NCBI GenBank assembly: GCA_037176845.1
Contig: JAYKXP010000181.1
Span: 1-64,000 of the forward strand
Direction: 5' to 3'
Length of the DNA stretch: 64,000 nt
Source of the DNA: Paramarasmius palmivorus
Taxonomy: Eukaryota > Basidiomycota > Agaricomycetes > Agaricales > Marasmiaceae
In this document: positions 46,866 to 57,993 of the stretch, in pieces
Position numbering within the stretch: the first letter of the stretch is position 1
Layout: each line of letters opens with the position of its first letter
The notes under the pieces: model-generated
Seen by the model: only the letters and a program-made list of their open reading frames with translations
Database searches by the model: none
Told to the model about the DNA's origin: nothing
Program-made: the position numbers and the translations under genes

Positions 46866-47394
46866 ATTCAGTTGTTTGACTGCAGTAGTATCTGGTAATA
46901 GAATCAAAGGAATAACACAGTCTTTTTCAGAATGTATGACCAGTGAGGGACGAGTGCTTGAGCGCTAATGTAAGACTATATAGCCAGTCCTATGCTTCCT
47001 TCTCTTTTACTTCAACCATGACCATCTCTTTCTTTTACGACCCAGTAACTTCTCTTTTCTCAGGTATGGTCCATCACATTGTCTCTATTCTGTTTACTAA
47101 CCACTTGTGTCAGTATCTTATAACCACCCTCAGGTTTAACGGGTATCGCCTAATACACAGCAGCGATTCGCATTTCGCCAGCCCTCTTGTGACAACTTTT
47201 ATATTGTGGCTTTAGGTGTGTGGCTTCCTCAGCTGCCTCTATGATATCTACTGAACCATATCAAGTACAGTATCTTATAATCGCCCGAGTCGTTCGCCTA
47301 ATACACATATCTCGCTCGACATTTTGTGACAACTATTAGTTTTTTCGTGGTTCAAGGTGTGTGATTGAGGTTTATATCTCTTGAAATGCACTAA
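46866..47394. other. Spacer between KDZ genes
   Basis: Non-coding. It contains the diverged tandem duplication at 47111-47366, just upstream of the next gene. Confidence 0.5.
47111..47366 (+). repeat. Diverged tandem duplication upstream of the KDZ companion gene
   Basis: Two copies (about 47111-47226 and 47270-47366) share, in order, CAGTATCTTATAA, TCGCCTAATACACA, TTGTGACAACT and AGGTGTGTG. The second copy ends about 30 bp before the start at 47395, so it may be a duplicated promoter. Confidence 0.65.
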
Positions 47395-49683
47395 ATGTAT
47401 AGTCGCCTTTCCTCAGTCTTCTCATCTATCATGTCAGAGCCGTCGAACAAGGTTAATCCAGCCTGGAAGGTGGTAATTGACGACAACCGCGAATGGATAC
47501 CTTGCCCTTGTCCCAAGTGTCCATCAGGTACTCTACGTCCCATCAAGGAATGCGTACGTGGACAGGAGGCTCATATTGGCAACTTTTTCGCCCTTTGTCA
47601 AGTGCAACACGCCGACGGCACTTATTGCCAGGAATGGTTGTGGAAGTATCTCTTAGAGAAAACCCCTTCACCAGTCGCTACTCGTACACGTCAAAGGAGC
47701 AACAATCCTGACCCCACCGCTTCTTCCACCACTATACGAGATCCTGCTAAGCGCCCCAACATCGCTGTTGCCTGTCCTGGATGTGGCCGTCGCGGCAATG
47801 CACACTGCACACACATATCTTGTCTTCAATGCTGCCAGAAGGCAGTCGGTAGTGGGGCTGCTACATGCTGTGTAGCCAGCCACCGTGTTCCCTCTCATAT
47901 CCTCAATCCGTCTCTTATACCGCCAACCTCAATCACCTCTACAGTACCAACCTCTATCCCAGCTCGTACACCTCTTAACAATGTTGAAAACAGTACAGAG
48001 CACCCTTCTACCACATCTGCTATTCCATCTCCGTCCTTCTTCAATCTCGTTCCAGAAGATGCTGTTGTGGGATCCCGACACGATGCTGAATCTGTTCGTA
48101 AGGCTCAACGTGACAAGGAGAAGGCTGCGAAGGAAGCAAGTGCCGCTTTGCAGAGTACCGTGTTTGCCTATGTCTTTGTATGCTTTCTTTACTGTTTTCA
48201 GTTACTCATCTGACTGCTCTTTCTTTTATAGGATCCCAACGTCGAGGAACCATCTATCTCTCAGCTTCAGGGATGTACAACAGCCGATTCAGTCACACTT
48301 TCTATTGAGGTCTTAGAGCGTCTGCGCGTAGACGTGAATGACTTTTCCATTTATCACCCTGCCATTCGTCAATGGGTGCTCGGAGGGATTGGTGACGTCA
48401 TTGATGTTGGACCAGGCTCTGTTCGTGTTAGGGATAGGCCTGCACTGTTGGTTTGCAGAGGGAGCAACACTAGAAACCTTAAAGGCCTTGACAACATCCT
48501 CCAAACCCCACAAACCTCTCTTCTCTCACCTGAGCAGAGCTTAGCCAATCGTCGCCGTGGTTTAGTGCATGACCTTCAGCGTCGTTACACCTCTCAGCAA
48601 CCTTCCATTTCTCCTCCTCCTTATGCCTCCCAGCAGAAGCCCCACACTCCCAAACGTGAATACCTCCGATCCTCTACCTCTCCACCTTCGCCTACAGACG
48701 GCCATAAACGCGCGAAACCAGCAGTAACAGCGGATAAGGAGAATGAGCACAAGAATGGGCCTTCGATCTATCAGGTCATGGGTATTACACCAGCACCAAC
48801 CGATTCTGCTACATCTCAACAGGACAAGAAAGGAAAGTGCCGTGCAGTTCCGCTATTGACCAGTTCTCCCATTATCATCTCGGACGACTCTGACTCTACC
48901 CCAGTTCCCACCTCCTCCACTCAGATCTCTTTACACAGTTCTGGTGGAAGCCCTATTCAACGTTTCGCCCTTTCTTCAGCTCCATCTACCTCCATGTCAA
49001 AGATAGCAATCGAACCTACTGATTCCTCCTCCACGAACCTGCCTTCGCTACAGCCATCCGGATCTGCAAGAGCCCCCGTGAACCACATGGTTGCACCAGG
49101 TGTCCGCGATGACTACGACGATGACCGTGGTACTTTGGACATCGCTGCTATACGTCCTGATGTACCCCTTCTCCCCATCAATGCAAAGAACCCATGGGTT
49201 GAGCCCACTCCTGGCGTTAGCAAGTGGCCTGGTGACTGGCCTGTTCAGGACATTGTCATTGGGTTTTACAAGATGAAGTTGGCACGTCGGAAGCGTGGTG
49301 AAAATGCCGTACGTGACACATGGGAGAGTGAATTTCCTGGTGTTCCCTGGCGCAGTGAAACCGTGTATGGTCATCGTCGGCGGTGGATTGCTGCACAACA
49401 GCGCTTTCGGGACAACTTCTATCAGGGTGCTCATAATGATGCTACCAAGTTGTGGAAGTACTTTATGCGTGAGGCACCTGATCCTTACCAGGCTATCCGC
49501 AGGCAAAAGAGGCAGGAGAAGTCAGCCCGAGAGCAAGCTGAGAGGGAGGCAGCAGCCAGGTCATCCTCGGTCTGTGTTGAGGGCCTCTCTGATTACTCTG
49601 ACGACTCCACTGCATCAATGAAGGCCCAGAGAAGAGAGTACCGGGCTCTGAAGAGGCAGTTGAAGAAGAAAGGGCAAGCGTAA
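47395..49683 (+). CDS. KDZ-associated cysteine-cluster companion protein
   Basis: Two exons, 47395-48177 and 48232-49683 (54-nt intron, phase 0), about 744 aa. An in-frame ATG at 47431 (MSEPSNK) is an equally good start. The N-terminus has WIPCPCPKCPSGTL then CQVQHADGTYCQEW. A second cluster reads VACPGCGRRGNAHCTHISCL then QCCQKAVGSGAATCC. Together they look like two zinc-binding modules. A long Ser/Pro/Thr-rich region follows. Near the C-terminus is KWPGDWPVQDIVIGFYKMKL and FPGVPWRSETVYGHRRRW, a conserved block of companion proteins that accompany such elements in agaricomycetes. The end is Lys/Arg-rich. A DNA-binding or accessory role in transposition is likely but inferred. Confidence 0.8.
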
Positions 49684-49891
49684 TCCATCCTTTTCCTTGC
49701 ATCTCTTGACCTTCTCTTTTCTTGTGATACCTATATACTCGTTCGAAGCCTATATACTCCACATACAGTCTGCGACACCTCCACATACGAGAACAGTACT
49801 CAGTCTTATCAAGTAATTTGTAATTGTATAAATCGTCATGAAATCATGTGAATTCCGACTAGTGAAACCTTGAACCATAACCACCACCACT

Positions 49892-50624
49892 ATGCCTCGG
49901 TCGTCTCGTATATTCACTCTTAGTCCTCCTCGCGCATTGCCTGTGCTGCAGTATACCTCTCCCCCACGTCCTGCAATTCTCAGACAGCTCGAACACCAAG
50001 TCGCCAAGTACAAGAAGAAATGCGAAGTGGTGCATAATGAAGTAGAGGAGATCTGTGTGATGTTGGCTCTAAATACTACGGTAACACCGACTCCTTCACC
50101 CCAGGTGAATAGAGTACCGTTTTATCTGGTCAGCACGACGCTGACTGTCTTCTCAGGCCCAAGCAGATGCTTCTGACTACTCGATGACGATAACAACACC
50201 ACCACCACGGAAGCGTCAGCGTACCTCTACAGACCCTACTCCATCACATCATACCCATCTTCTGCACAAGCTATCCTCGCAAAACACCCTTCAAACACCA
50301 CCTCGCAAGAAGAGAAAGAGAACCTCAACTACTCTGCAAGCACGATCGCCGATGCTCATTCTACCACACTCCTCTATTCCTGCTCTCCTGCCTTCTGAAG
50401 GGAACAGCCATGCTGTAGACCGAGCTACTGATCAGGCTACCTATCTGGATGATCCTTTTTCGAGTCAGAGGGAAAGAGTTGACGAAGAGGAGTTCGATTG
50501 GCTTTTGGGAGCATCAAGAGCAGTTTTTGACGCAGGATGTGAGAGAGTAGGGAGCACAGAAGATCTTAACGATCCCCGTTACAGTGATAGCATTCTTGGA
50601 GGCGCATTCCTGACAGAGCTCTGA
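49892..50624 (+). CDS. Small basic/Ser-Pro-rich protein of the KDZ element
   Basis: Two exons, 49892-50104 and 50157-50624, phase 0, about 226 aa. The N-terminus is Pro-rich and followed by a short helical stretch (LRQLEHQVAKYKKKCEVV). After the intron come two basic patches (PPPRKRQRTST and PPRKKRKRTST) that look like nuclear localisation signals, then an acidic C-terminus (EEEFDWLLGASRAVFDAG). No family recognised. Its place as third gene of the element suggests an accessory nuclear protein. Confidence 0.7.
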
Positions 50625-50942
50625 ACAACCTTCGACCCTTTGACTCCCATGTGTGCGATACCACCTACTTTGTATTCTCGGCTTCATTTCTCTGTGTTGT
50701 ATTGGACTTCACTAGTTTTGTATCAAGTACACAGCGGTTATCAATTGGTAATGAAACTAGGATTTATCAATGACTACTGCTGCGGAAATACACGTTGGTC
50801 TCCCAGCCATTTCGATCTTTGACCCACGAGATAGCATCATGATCTGTACTCAAGACGAAAGAAGCGCGAGTGCCCTCGAAGTGGCAGTTGAAGTGCGTAA
50901 TTTCCCCCGAACGAAAAACCACTACGTCTCCACACCTGACCC
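50625..50942. other. Right subterminal region of the KDZ element
   Basis: About 320 bp between the last gene and the right end. No gene and no counterpart of the left TCCGA repeats were seen. Confidence 0.45.
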
Positions 50943-51530
50943 GGAGTTATGGGAAAGCAAGGAGAAGATGAGGTCCCCTAGACGACGCTCCGAGCTCCAA
51001 CACATGAAGAACGGTGGAGCCTGTAGTTCGAGACGACTTCGATCGGTGTGTGCATGAGTGTTCCAGAAACGAGGAACTCAAAGGGAACAAAGCAAGGTGA
51101 GAAGAGATGGGGAAGATGCAGGGAAGGGCATTGCATATTGAATATTGAATAATGATAGATGTATTGAAACTCAGATTGACAGCGCGCGAGAACAGTTGTG
51201 GTATTGGAAGATGGAGGTCGTCTGACCAGTTGGCCGTGACAATGGTCTGCGAGAGTATCGGTTGGGTAGAGTGCCAGAAACATTCGTTGCTTTGTGGGAT
51301 GTCACTCATAGATAGGTTGAACGTGCTGTGGGAGTCGTCGAGGAAGGCGCTGGGCGTGTGCTGGGATCAAGTAAAGGAAAAGAGAACAGGAATAGGAAGG
51401 TACGGTGATCGGTTAGGCTGTTGAGCTGAAGTACGAAGGCGAGAGAAGAACCCAATTTGACGGATCCGAGGCGTTTCGGCATTATGGATTTCACGTGACT
51501 CGTTCCTTTTTCAAATCCTCGTTGACTTTT
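50943..51530 (+). repeat. Module B end and module C of unit U4 (right of the KDZ element)
   Basis: Starts with the right copy of the 8-bp target duplication (50943-50950). It continues GGGAAAGCAAGGAGAAGATG, CCTAGACGACGCTCCGAGC and GGAGGTCGTCTGACCAG, matching U2. C is shorter here: the GGCTAGCGCC part is not recognisable before module A5 begins. Confidence 0.6.
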
Positions 51531-53294
51531 TTCATCGACCGCCCAGGCAAGTTTACCTTCCTTCCATTCACCAACGACGACAACGCAGAAAAAGAAGAAC
51601 TGCAGGCAATGTCACTACCATCTACGCCACCGTCCCTCAACACATCAACTGACTAACACGTGGCATCCCAATCGACACTCGCAATGAGCTCTCCATCTCC
51701 AATCCCCTCCGAGCCTTTCCTAAAAGATCTGGCTCGTCTACCCGATAAATCAACACGTCCTCACCCTTTGCTCTATTTGAAAATCATTTTTACTCAATAA
51801 CTACCTCATACCATACCTCTGATCCTGGCCCTAGCTACGAGACTAAGGACGCATAATGGTGTAGATCCAGTTCAGGAGACATGCTCTGTATATTCGACTG
51901 GACGTATCTTGAATTGGAAGTAAGTGGGTCAATGACTTGCTATTCAACCTCATAAACTAATAGCTCTTCTCTAGGAAACGCAAAGGATTCATCTTCCTCG
52001 CTCGCCATGAAGATAAGAACTAGAGAAATCAATCGACCACCTACTCCTTCGAAAACCGATACGATACTCCCCGGAATTCAATCTCAATTGTTCTTTCTTC
52101 CGTCACCAGTACACCAAGCACCGTCTGATGTGCATGATCGGTCGTCCTCCTACACACGTATCGGCCAACTTCACTCGTTCTGACTGGGACACGTCACTGC
52201 CGGTGAGTATCAGTAGCCTCAATTCTGGTACTTTCTAATACGAGTTTTCTCGCACCAGAATTTCAATAGCCAACAACTGTCAATAATGGACCAGGGTGCT
52301 TGGGTTTTACCTTGGGATGATACTGCGATCGATATCCCTTCCTCTTGTCGCATGCCAGATATTCTGCCTCCCTTTCTACATGGCCGATATCTCCTACCAA
52401 CTCGAACAACCTCATTTCGTCATTCACCGAGACAGCGCAATAGACACTCGTACCGACGACACCGATCCTCCGTGCGCCATACAGCAGCGAGCTTTCACTA
52501 CCATTCAAGTCCACCTGCATCATCTCCGCAACATACAGTCTATCCTCATCAGACTCTGTCCATACCAACCCGTGCACGTATCTCGCTGGCTCATGCAACG
52601 AGTATCTAGGCAGGGTGCTCTTCATGCGTCTCGTTTGGTACACCCTCATGTGTGTATCGCAATTATGGCTGGAATAGTCTGCTCTTGTCGTCAGGCGACA
52701 CGTCAGACGTGTTCTCCAGAAGTTGTGTGGTCGCTCGACGGTAACCTTTCGCCTTCTCAAACCCCGTGCCTCCTGACGCAGTAGCATCGAGAGTATCATT
52801 CAGGTACGCGCAGGATTTCCTCTCTTTGTAGACTCATGCTGACTATACCTTTGGTAGATCGGACTTGGACCTTCTGCGAATCAAGATCAGCGTACGTTCG
52901 TTGCCTCAACTCGTGACGTTGTGGAGCATAGCCTGGCTTTCATCCTATCGATACAGCCTCGCAACGAAGCTTACCATTACCCTAGCACGATGCTCTACCT
53001 GCGCGTTCGTCTTGGTTTCTCAACCTTCTTCAATGTCTTCCCCGAGTTGGTTAACGAGATACCTCGTATGTCTTCCTTTCGTTGTACACCTGGATAATCC
53101 ACTGATTATTCGATAGTTCTCCGCCTCCTCGTCCCGTATCGGTACCCACCCAGGCTACGCAGTAACGATAACAGCATTAGCACGCAAAACGGTCAAGAAA
53201 GAGCCTCGGTCGCTTTGGCTAGCGCCGCAAGGATCTCGATGCGCTCCAAGACTCATTCAGTTCGCGGGTACTTGTGCATAATGGGAAAATATGA
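51531..53294 (+). pseudogene. Module A5 (divergent decayed unknown gene, unit U5)
   Basis: Most divergent A copy. PLLYLKIIFTQ is followed by a stop (about 51.78 kb). The intron-like segment ending GCTCTTCTCTAG precedes GKRKGFIFLARHEDKN (about 51.98 kb). Another intron-like segment (from about 52203) precedes a long open frame with MDQGAWVLPWDD and many Arg/His/Ser residues. A further exon-like block reads FVASTRDVVEHSLAFILSIQ and LYLRVRLGFSTFFNVFPELV before GTATGT (about 52.88-53.07 kb), and joins in phase after a 50-nt intron to LLRLLVPYRYPPRL. At least three in-frame stops remain. Unknown protein. Confidence 0.4.
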
Positions 53295-53723
53295 ATGGTT
53301 TTGTTATCACCGGAGGCTTGTGGCTGGGTTCAAGGGTCTGGGAAAGGCGTAACAGTTGAAGAAGACAGGACACGGAGGAGTATATCGATAAGGCATGAAG
53401 GTACGTTCGTTTATGGCTAGACATTATCCTAAAGGCTGATGATTGTTGCAGATGAAGAAAGCGCATCCCCTGATATTCATCCTGTCGATGGTACACCAAA
53501 ATTTCATGGGTTTTCAAATGGGGCCGTTCGTAGCCAAGTCACTCGGCACACCGCCGGAGGCACAGAGAAGCACATACTCAGGATATCTCTATGGAAGGAA
53601 CCGCCAATACGGCCATATAGCGGTCCAAGGACCGCTCCTTACGCGCATCTATCGCTATTTTGGGTCTTCGGATGTGACCTCCTTACGGGACCATTCTTTG
53701 GGGTCTATCACGATCTTCTATAG
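53295..53723 (+). CDS. Possible small two-exon gene unique to unit U5
   Basis: ATG 53295 opens a frame to 53400. An intron 53401-53451 (GTACGT...TTGCAG) joins in phase to an exon ending TAG 53721-53723, for about 125 aa. It includes GVTVEEDRTRRSISIRHE and PDIHPVDGTPKFHGFSNGAV. No counterpart is visible in the other units. A second frame over the same exon is also open, so the assignment is weak. No family recognised. Confidence 0.25.
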
Positions 53724-54373
53724 ACCGGGCGGTTCTTCAGACTTCTACCGCATCCGGTTCTTCAACGTGTTTGAGTATTGTGTTTGTTGGCCATGGTTGG
53801 AGTGTAACTCATGGTGATGCGCGATAATAGGGTGGTGGTCATGTGCGATGGCTTCGTGGTTGAACGTTCTTGTTATGGTGGTACGTCGGCTATGCTAAAT
53901 TCTAGGTTGGATCTTTCATCTGATTCGTTCATGTCAGGACGGTACTGTATACTCGATGCTCAGCGCACCTCTCACCCATTGTACCTATCACAAATTGAAT
54001 AGAGTGTTGTTCATTATTCTCATTCACTGGGTCTATATTTCTTTTGCAGGAAGGCTCTTCACACTCAATTGGTCTTTCTTGCCGGGGCTTTCTGACACAT
54101 CCAGTCACGATTGATAGCTTGAATGGCATTGTTGGATCGTTTCTCATTTCTCCACGAAAGGTCTTTCCCATATCCTGTTGTGCTTTCAGCTCTGTTTTAA
54201 AAGTTCCGTTTGACTATATGCCGCGGTGGCTACATTCAATTCCAGCCTTCTGTCACGGTCAAGATGCGGGATCACGCGATACTATTCCGGTCACAAAGTA
54301 ATACACGTGTGCATAGTCTGCCATGCTTGAAATATACCGGCACACCAGCTACTCTCCTGCCATTGCCCTTGAG
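53724..54373 (+). promoter_or_regulatory. Region and conserved leader upstream of M5
   Basis: The first ~300 bp show nothing recognisable. From about 54.08 kb it matches the leaders of the other M genes: TCATTTCTCCACGAAAGGTC, a CTGTTTTAAAAGTTCCGTTT block shared with M2, and GCGGGATCACGCGATACT about 100 bp before the ATG at 54374. Confidence 0.4.
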
Positions 54374-56178
54374 ATGCTTCTCCTCTACGTCCTCGCACGA
54401 CCTATCTTCTCGAATATGGAGCCCTCGTCAGCAGGGAACCCTACCGTATACGATCCCGTTACTGGCGAATGTAACGACATCCGTGGATGTAGGACAGCGC
54501 CACAGATACTGTGGAACTGTCTCTCGGTGATCTTCATTTGTACATGGGTCGCTATTCATCCGGATATTCCCCATGTCAAGGCGCACCGAGCGGTGGTGTT
54601 GTGTTGCAATAGCTTGCTTATGGCTATTGCAATGCTCGCGCCGGAGATCATTATATTGTGGGCGATAAGGCAGCGGTATTCTGCTAAACAGATTGCAGAG
54701 AAATATAAGAGTGAGAGATCTAAACTTTGTTGAATTTATAGAAGCTGAATATGTTCCAGACTACGGATGGGGAATGGCGCATGGATTTCTCGTGATAATG
54801 GGAGGCTTTGCTCTCTACGATGGAGAGGAATTTCAGGGTTATCTATGGCATGACTCGGACCATTATGGTCACGGTGTCGATTCCGACATGATCACAATAA
54901 TTCAAAGGTACCACCAAAAATGTCGAGCCGATACTATAACGCTCGATGTGCAAGTTGATACTGAAATCGAGGAGCTGAAACGCATGCTGAACACAGACGA
55001 GATGCGTTTAATCACAGCACAAGGTCCAGAAAATCGCACTGAATCTGAAAAATCTGTGAGAAGCCTTCTATTGCCGCATGCCATACCTTGCCTAATTTCA
55101 CTATAAGCACCAACAGAGAAGCTCAATCCTGATGTTGAAACACTTACTCCGAAACGGATACATCCGAATCACAGAAGACGAAATCATGGATAACCTCAGC
55201 CACAGCGACTCCATCACGAAGATTATTGCAGTCATCCAAACTGCCTGGTTCCTTCTCCAAGTCGGAGCTCGTGCAGTGGAAGGATTAGCCATCACCGAAC
55301 TCGAAATCATCACCGTTGGCTTCGCGGTGCTGAACTTTGGCACCTATTTCTTGTGGTGGAACAAGCCACTTCGAGTCAGGCATCCTGTACGCGTCTACTG
55401 GCGCCACCAGGAGATAGCAGAAAAAGAGTACAAGTACAAGAGGAATGCAAAGGGATGGATTGACAAAATTCGGGAGTTTGTTGTGGAATTTTGGACGTCC
55501 GTGCGAGCCGCATCCATCGACTTTGGGGAATCAATAGTTGTCCTTTTCAATTTCTTCAAAAATCCTGACCCATTGACCACAGCCAAGTTGAATAACAAAA
55601 CATTCCCAGATATCAATTGGGTCACACTACTGCAACTGGCCAGCCTTCCGTTCCTGGTGGGGTTTCGCTTAATTATAGCATGTTTAGGTATCATCCTAGA
55701 TGCCAATGATGATTACATGGCGTTCATCATCAACTCCTCCAGGCTGGAAGATGAATCATCTACCCTGTACATCCTCGTTTACGGACTCACAACTATATTT
55801 GGCGCCATCCACTGTATCCCATGGAACTTTCAATTCGGGACACATACAGAACAGTTGCTGTGGCGTATTTCGGCTGGTGGACTGGTTGCTTTGCCTCTCA
55901 CATTGCTTGTTGTTATGGGTGCTGTTGAGGTCATGACATTTGTTGACGATGTCATTGGTCGGCGCTTTGGCAAGGATTCACGGATTTACAACACCATCGA
56001 AACTATTAGTATTATATGTCTTGGCTTCCCTTCCTTTGCTATCGTTGTCGCATTCCCATTTGCCTATATTATTGCACGAGTTATCCTGATAGTTCTTGCA
56101 CTCATGGAACTGCGAGACCTTCCTTCCAGTGCATACCAGGCTGTCCAGTGGACTACCTTTATCCCCCACATCGGATAA
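54374..56178 (+). CDS. Multi-pass membrane protein, array paralog M5
   Basis: Intact family member of 567 aa. Exons are 54374-54710, 54760-55055 and 55108-56178, phases 1 and 0. It has the family segments: SVIFICTWVAIHPDIP, LAPEIIILWAIRQRY, HGFLVIMGGFALYDGEEF, AWFLLQVGARAVEGLAI, the ITELE...FGTYFLWWNKP signature, LYILVYGLTTIFGAIHCIP and a C-terminus ending WTTFIPHIG. It is more diverged from M2-M4 in the last third (an extra acidic/basic loop between the final membrane segments). An upstream in-frame ATG at 54323 would add 17 residues (MLEIYRHTSYSPAIALE). I prefer 54374 because it aligns with the other copies. Confidence 0.87.
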
Positions 56179-57450
56179 GTGATCCATGATGCCAGGTATG
56201 TGTGCCTAAATATCCCAGTATTCCCTTACTCATCTAGTCTTTATTACAGACTTTTCCGAATCTCTGCATATACGACCTTGTTTCTGACTTTATATATTCA
56301 TGCAGATACCTAATTATGCCATACAAGCTCACGTACCTCGTTCTTTACGATATCGCTGAGCTGGACCCGGAATGCATTCACTGCCATTATGACTCTACAA
56401 GAATTAATTGAGTATGATATATCGTTGGATTTGCAGCGATCGATACAAAAGTAAAGACTCGGATATATTGTCAAACTTGAGGCTGGAACGTACACTGAAC
56501 TTTGCGTCGACAACATGTTCGCCGCCACATCGTAAAGTTGAAAGGGCAGAGGAAGGCCGGCTACCAAGGGACAGAATTGCAATGAATAGTCGAAACCCGC
56601 GGAGTAGTTTATTTATGACTATGATTGGGGACTTGGGAATGTACCGAGCGACTTGGTGAGGAACAGATGCGGAACGGATAAGGATAATCATAGGCGTTTT
56701 CAGCGCTCGGCCATCCCGGTCTTCTTTAGGAAGTCGGACCGTTCGCCAGTTCTTCATTCCTCGAGGGAGTTACGAAATGGGATTCCCTAGACGATGTTCC
56801 CAGTTTCAACACATGAAGAACGGTAGACCCCGTGATACGAGACTGTCTTCAATCGGCGACGGTAAGATGCCTGCAAGTCTTCCAGAAGCCAGTCACTGAG
56901 ATTCAAATAGGACAAAGAAAGGTGAGAAGGGACGCGGAAGATGCAGGAAAAGGTATTGAGTATTCGATAGTAATGACGGGATTGACAGCTCGATATGCTA
57001 TGTCACCGTCAGGAGAATAATTGTGGGGCTGGAAGACGAAGGTTGTCTGACTAGGAGTGAGTGACAATGATCTGCGAGGGTGTTGGTGCCTAGAACGTCT
57101 GTTGCTTTGTACTGTGGTCACTGACAGAGAGGCTGAAGTGGGAGTGGTTGAGGAAGTTCGTGTGCAGGTAGAAGGCATAGCGATCGGTTTGTAGTGACCT
57201 AAAGGAACCAATGAGCTTGTATCTTGCGTTGAGACGATGGGTAACGCTTCCAAGGATGCGAGTATATGATAACTTTGAGACACTAGCAAAAGAAAATCAC
57301 ATGGCGGATAGAATGCGGTGATCAAAAGAATCTAGTAGCACTAACGCGGAGAGTAGGATATCGCCCCTTGGTCAGATACCTCGAAGGGACTCTGGTGGTT
57401 GGAATCGAGGGGCTTTGGGTGTCTAGATAAGTGGAGCGTATGTCGGGCTG
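56179..57450 (+). repeat. Modules B and C of unit U5
   Basis: After an M5-specific 3' flank, the B core starts at 56702 and leads into C (about 56905-57440), with CTCCAAGGATGCGAG-like and ATCGCCCCTTGGTCAGATACC blocks matching U2. It is the most diverged copy. Homology to the array ends near 57440, where the third transposon seems to begin. Confidence 0.55.
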
Positions 57451-57993
57451 ACCGCGGACATGATGGCGGTCTGAATCAGAGTATATTCATCAGGAAAACA
57501 CCCCCTCTACCCGGGCTAGAGAGGGTTAACCATGCTGACCTAGGTGAATGAAGTCGACAAGTTGACGAATGCAACCATGGCTAAGGTTTCCGATTTGATC
57601 TGCCGAAGTTGACTTCAAGTTGACGTGAATTCAACCTAGGTCTGGGATGGGTTGGCGCCCTTTCGACTCAGGCCAACTCAAAAGACAGCTACAGGTTAAC
57701 TTAGTGTGTTGTAGGTTGCAAACACGTTCGCTTGGGTTGTTGCAGATTTCGATGAGGCTCATTGAAGTCCACCTGGTGCTGACATGTTTACGCCTTGGAG
57801 TTGGCCACAGTCACCCATGGCGTATCGATATTGCACATATCTCTACTTCAAATAGTAAGAATAAATGACTGTATTTTCAGAAAGTACGACGATTACAACG
57901 AAATAGATGATTAATGCCAGAATTAAACAAATACTACGGTATGGAGAGGCGATGACAAAAACGAGGTGATGTTGGTATAATAACCCTGTGCAA
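57451..57993. other. Left subterminal region of the Plavaka element
   Basis: No gene is supported. AGTTGAC-type motifs occur at least four times in 57.55-57.70 kb on both strands, which could be subterminal transposase-binding repeats. Confidence 0.4.

Larger units (their letters stand above)
44376..50942 (+). mobile_element. KDZ-type DNA transposon (6.6 kb)
   Basis: The uninterrupted B/C sequence of U2 and U3 reads GGGAGTTATGGGAAAG. Here GGAGTTAT (44368-44375) is repeated at 50943-50950 with 6,567 bp in between. This is an 8-bp target duplication, as known for Zisupton-type elements. It holds three plus-strand genes: a CxC5/CxC6-containing KDZ transposase-type protein (44660-46865), a cysteine-cluster companion (47395-49683) and a small basic protein (49892-50624). 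I could not see a clear terminal inverted repeat at these ends. Confidence 0.75.
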
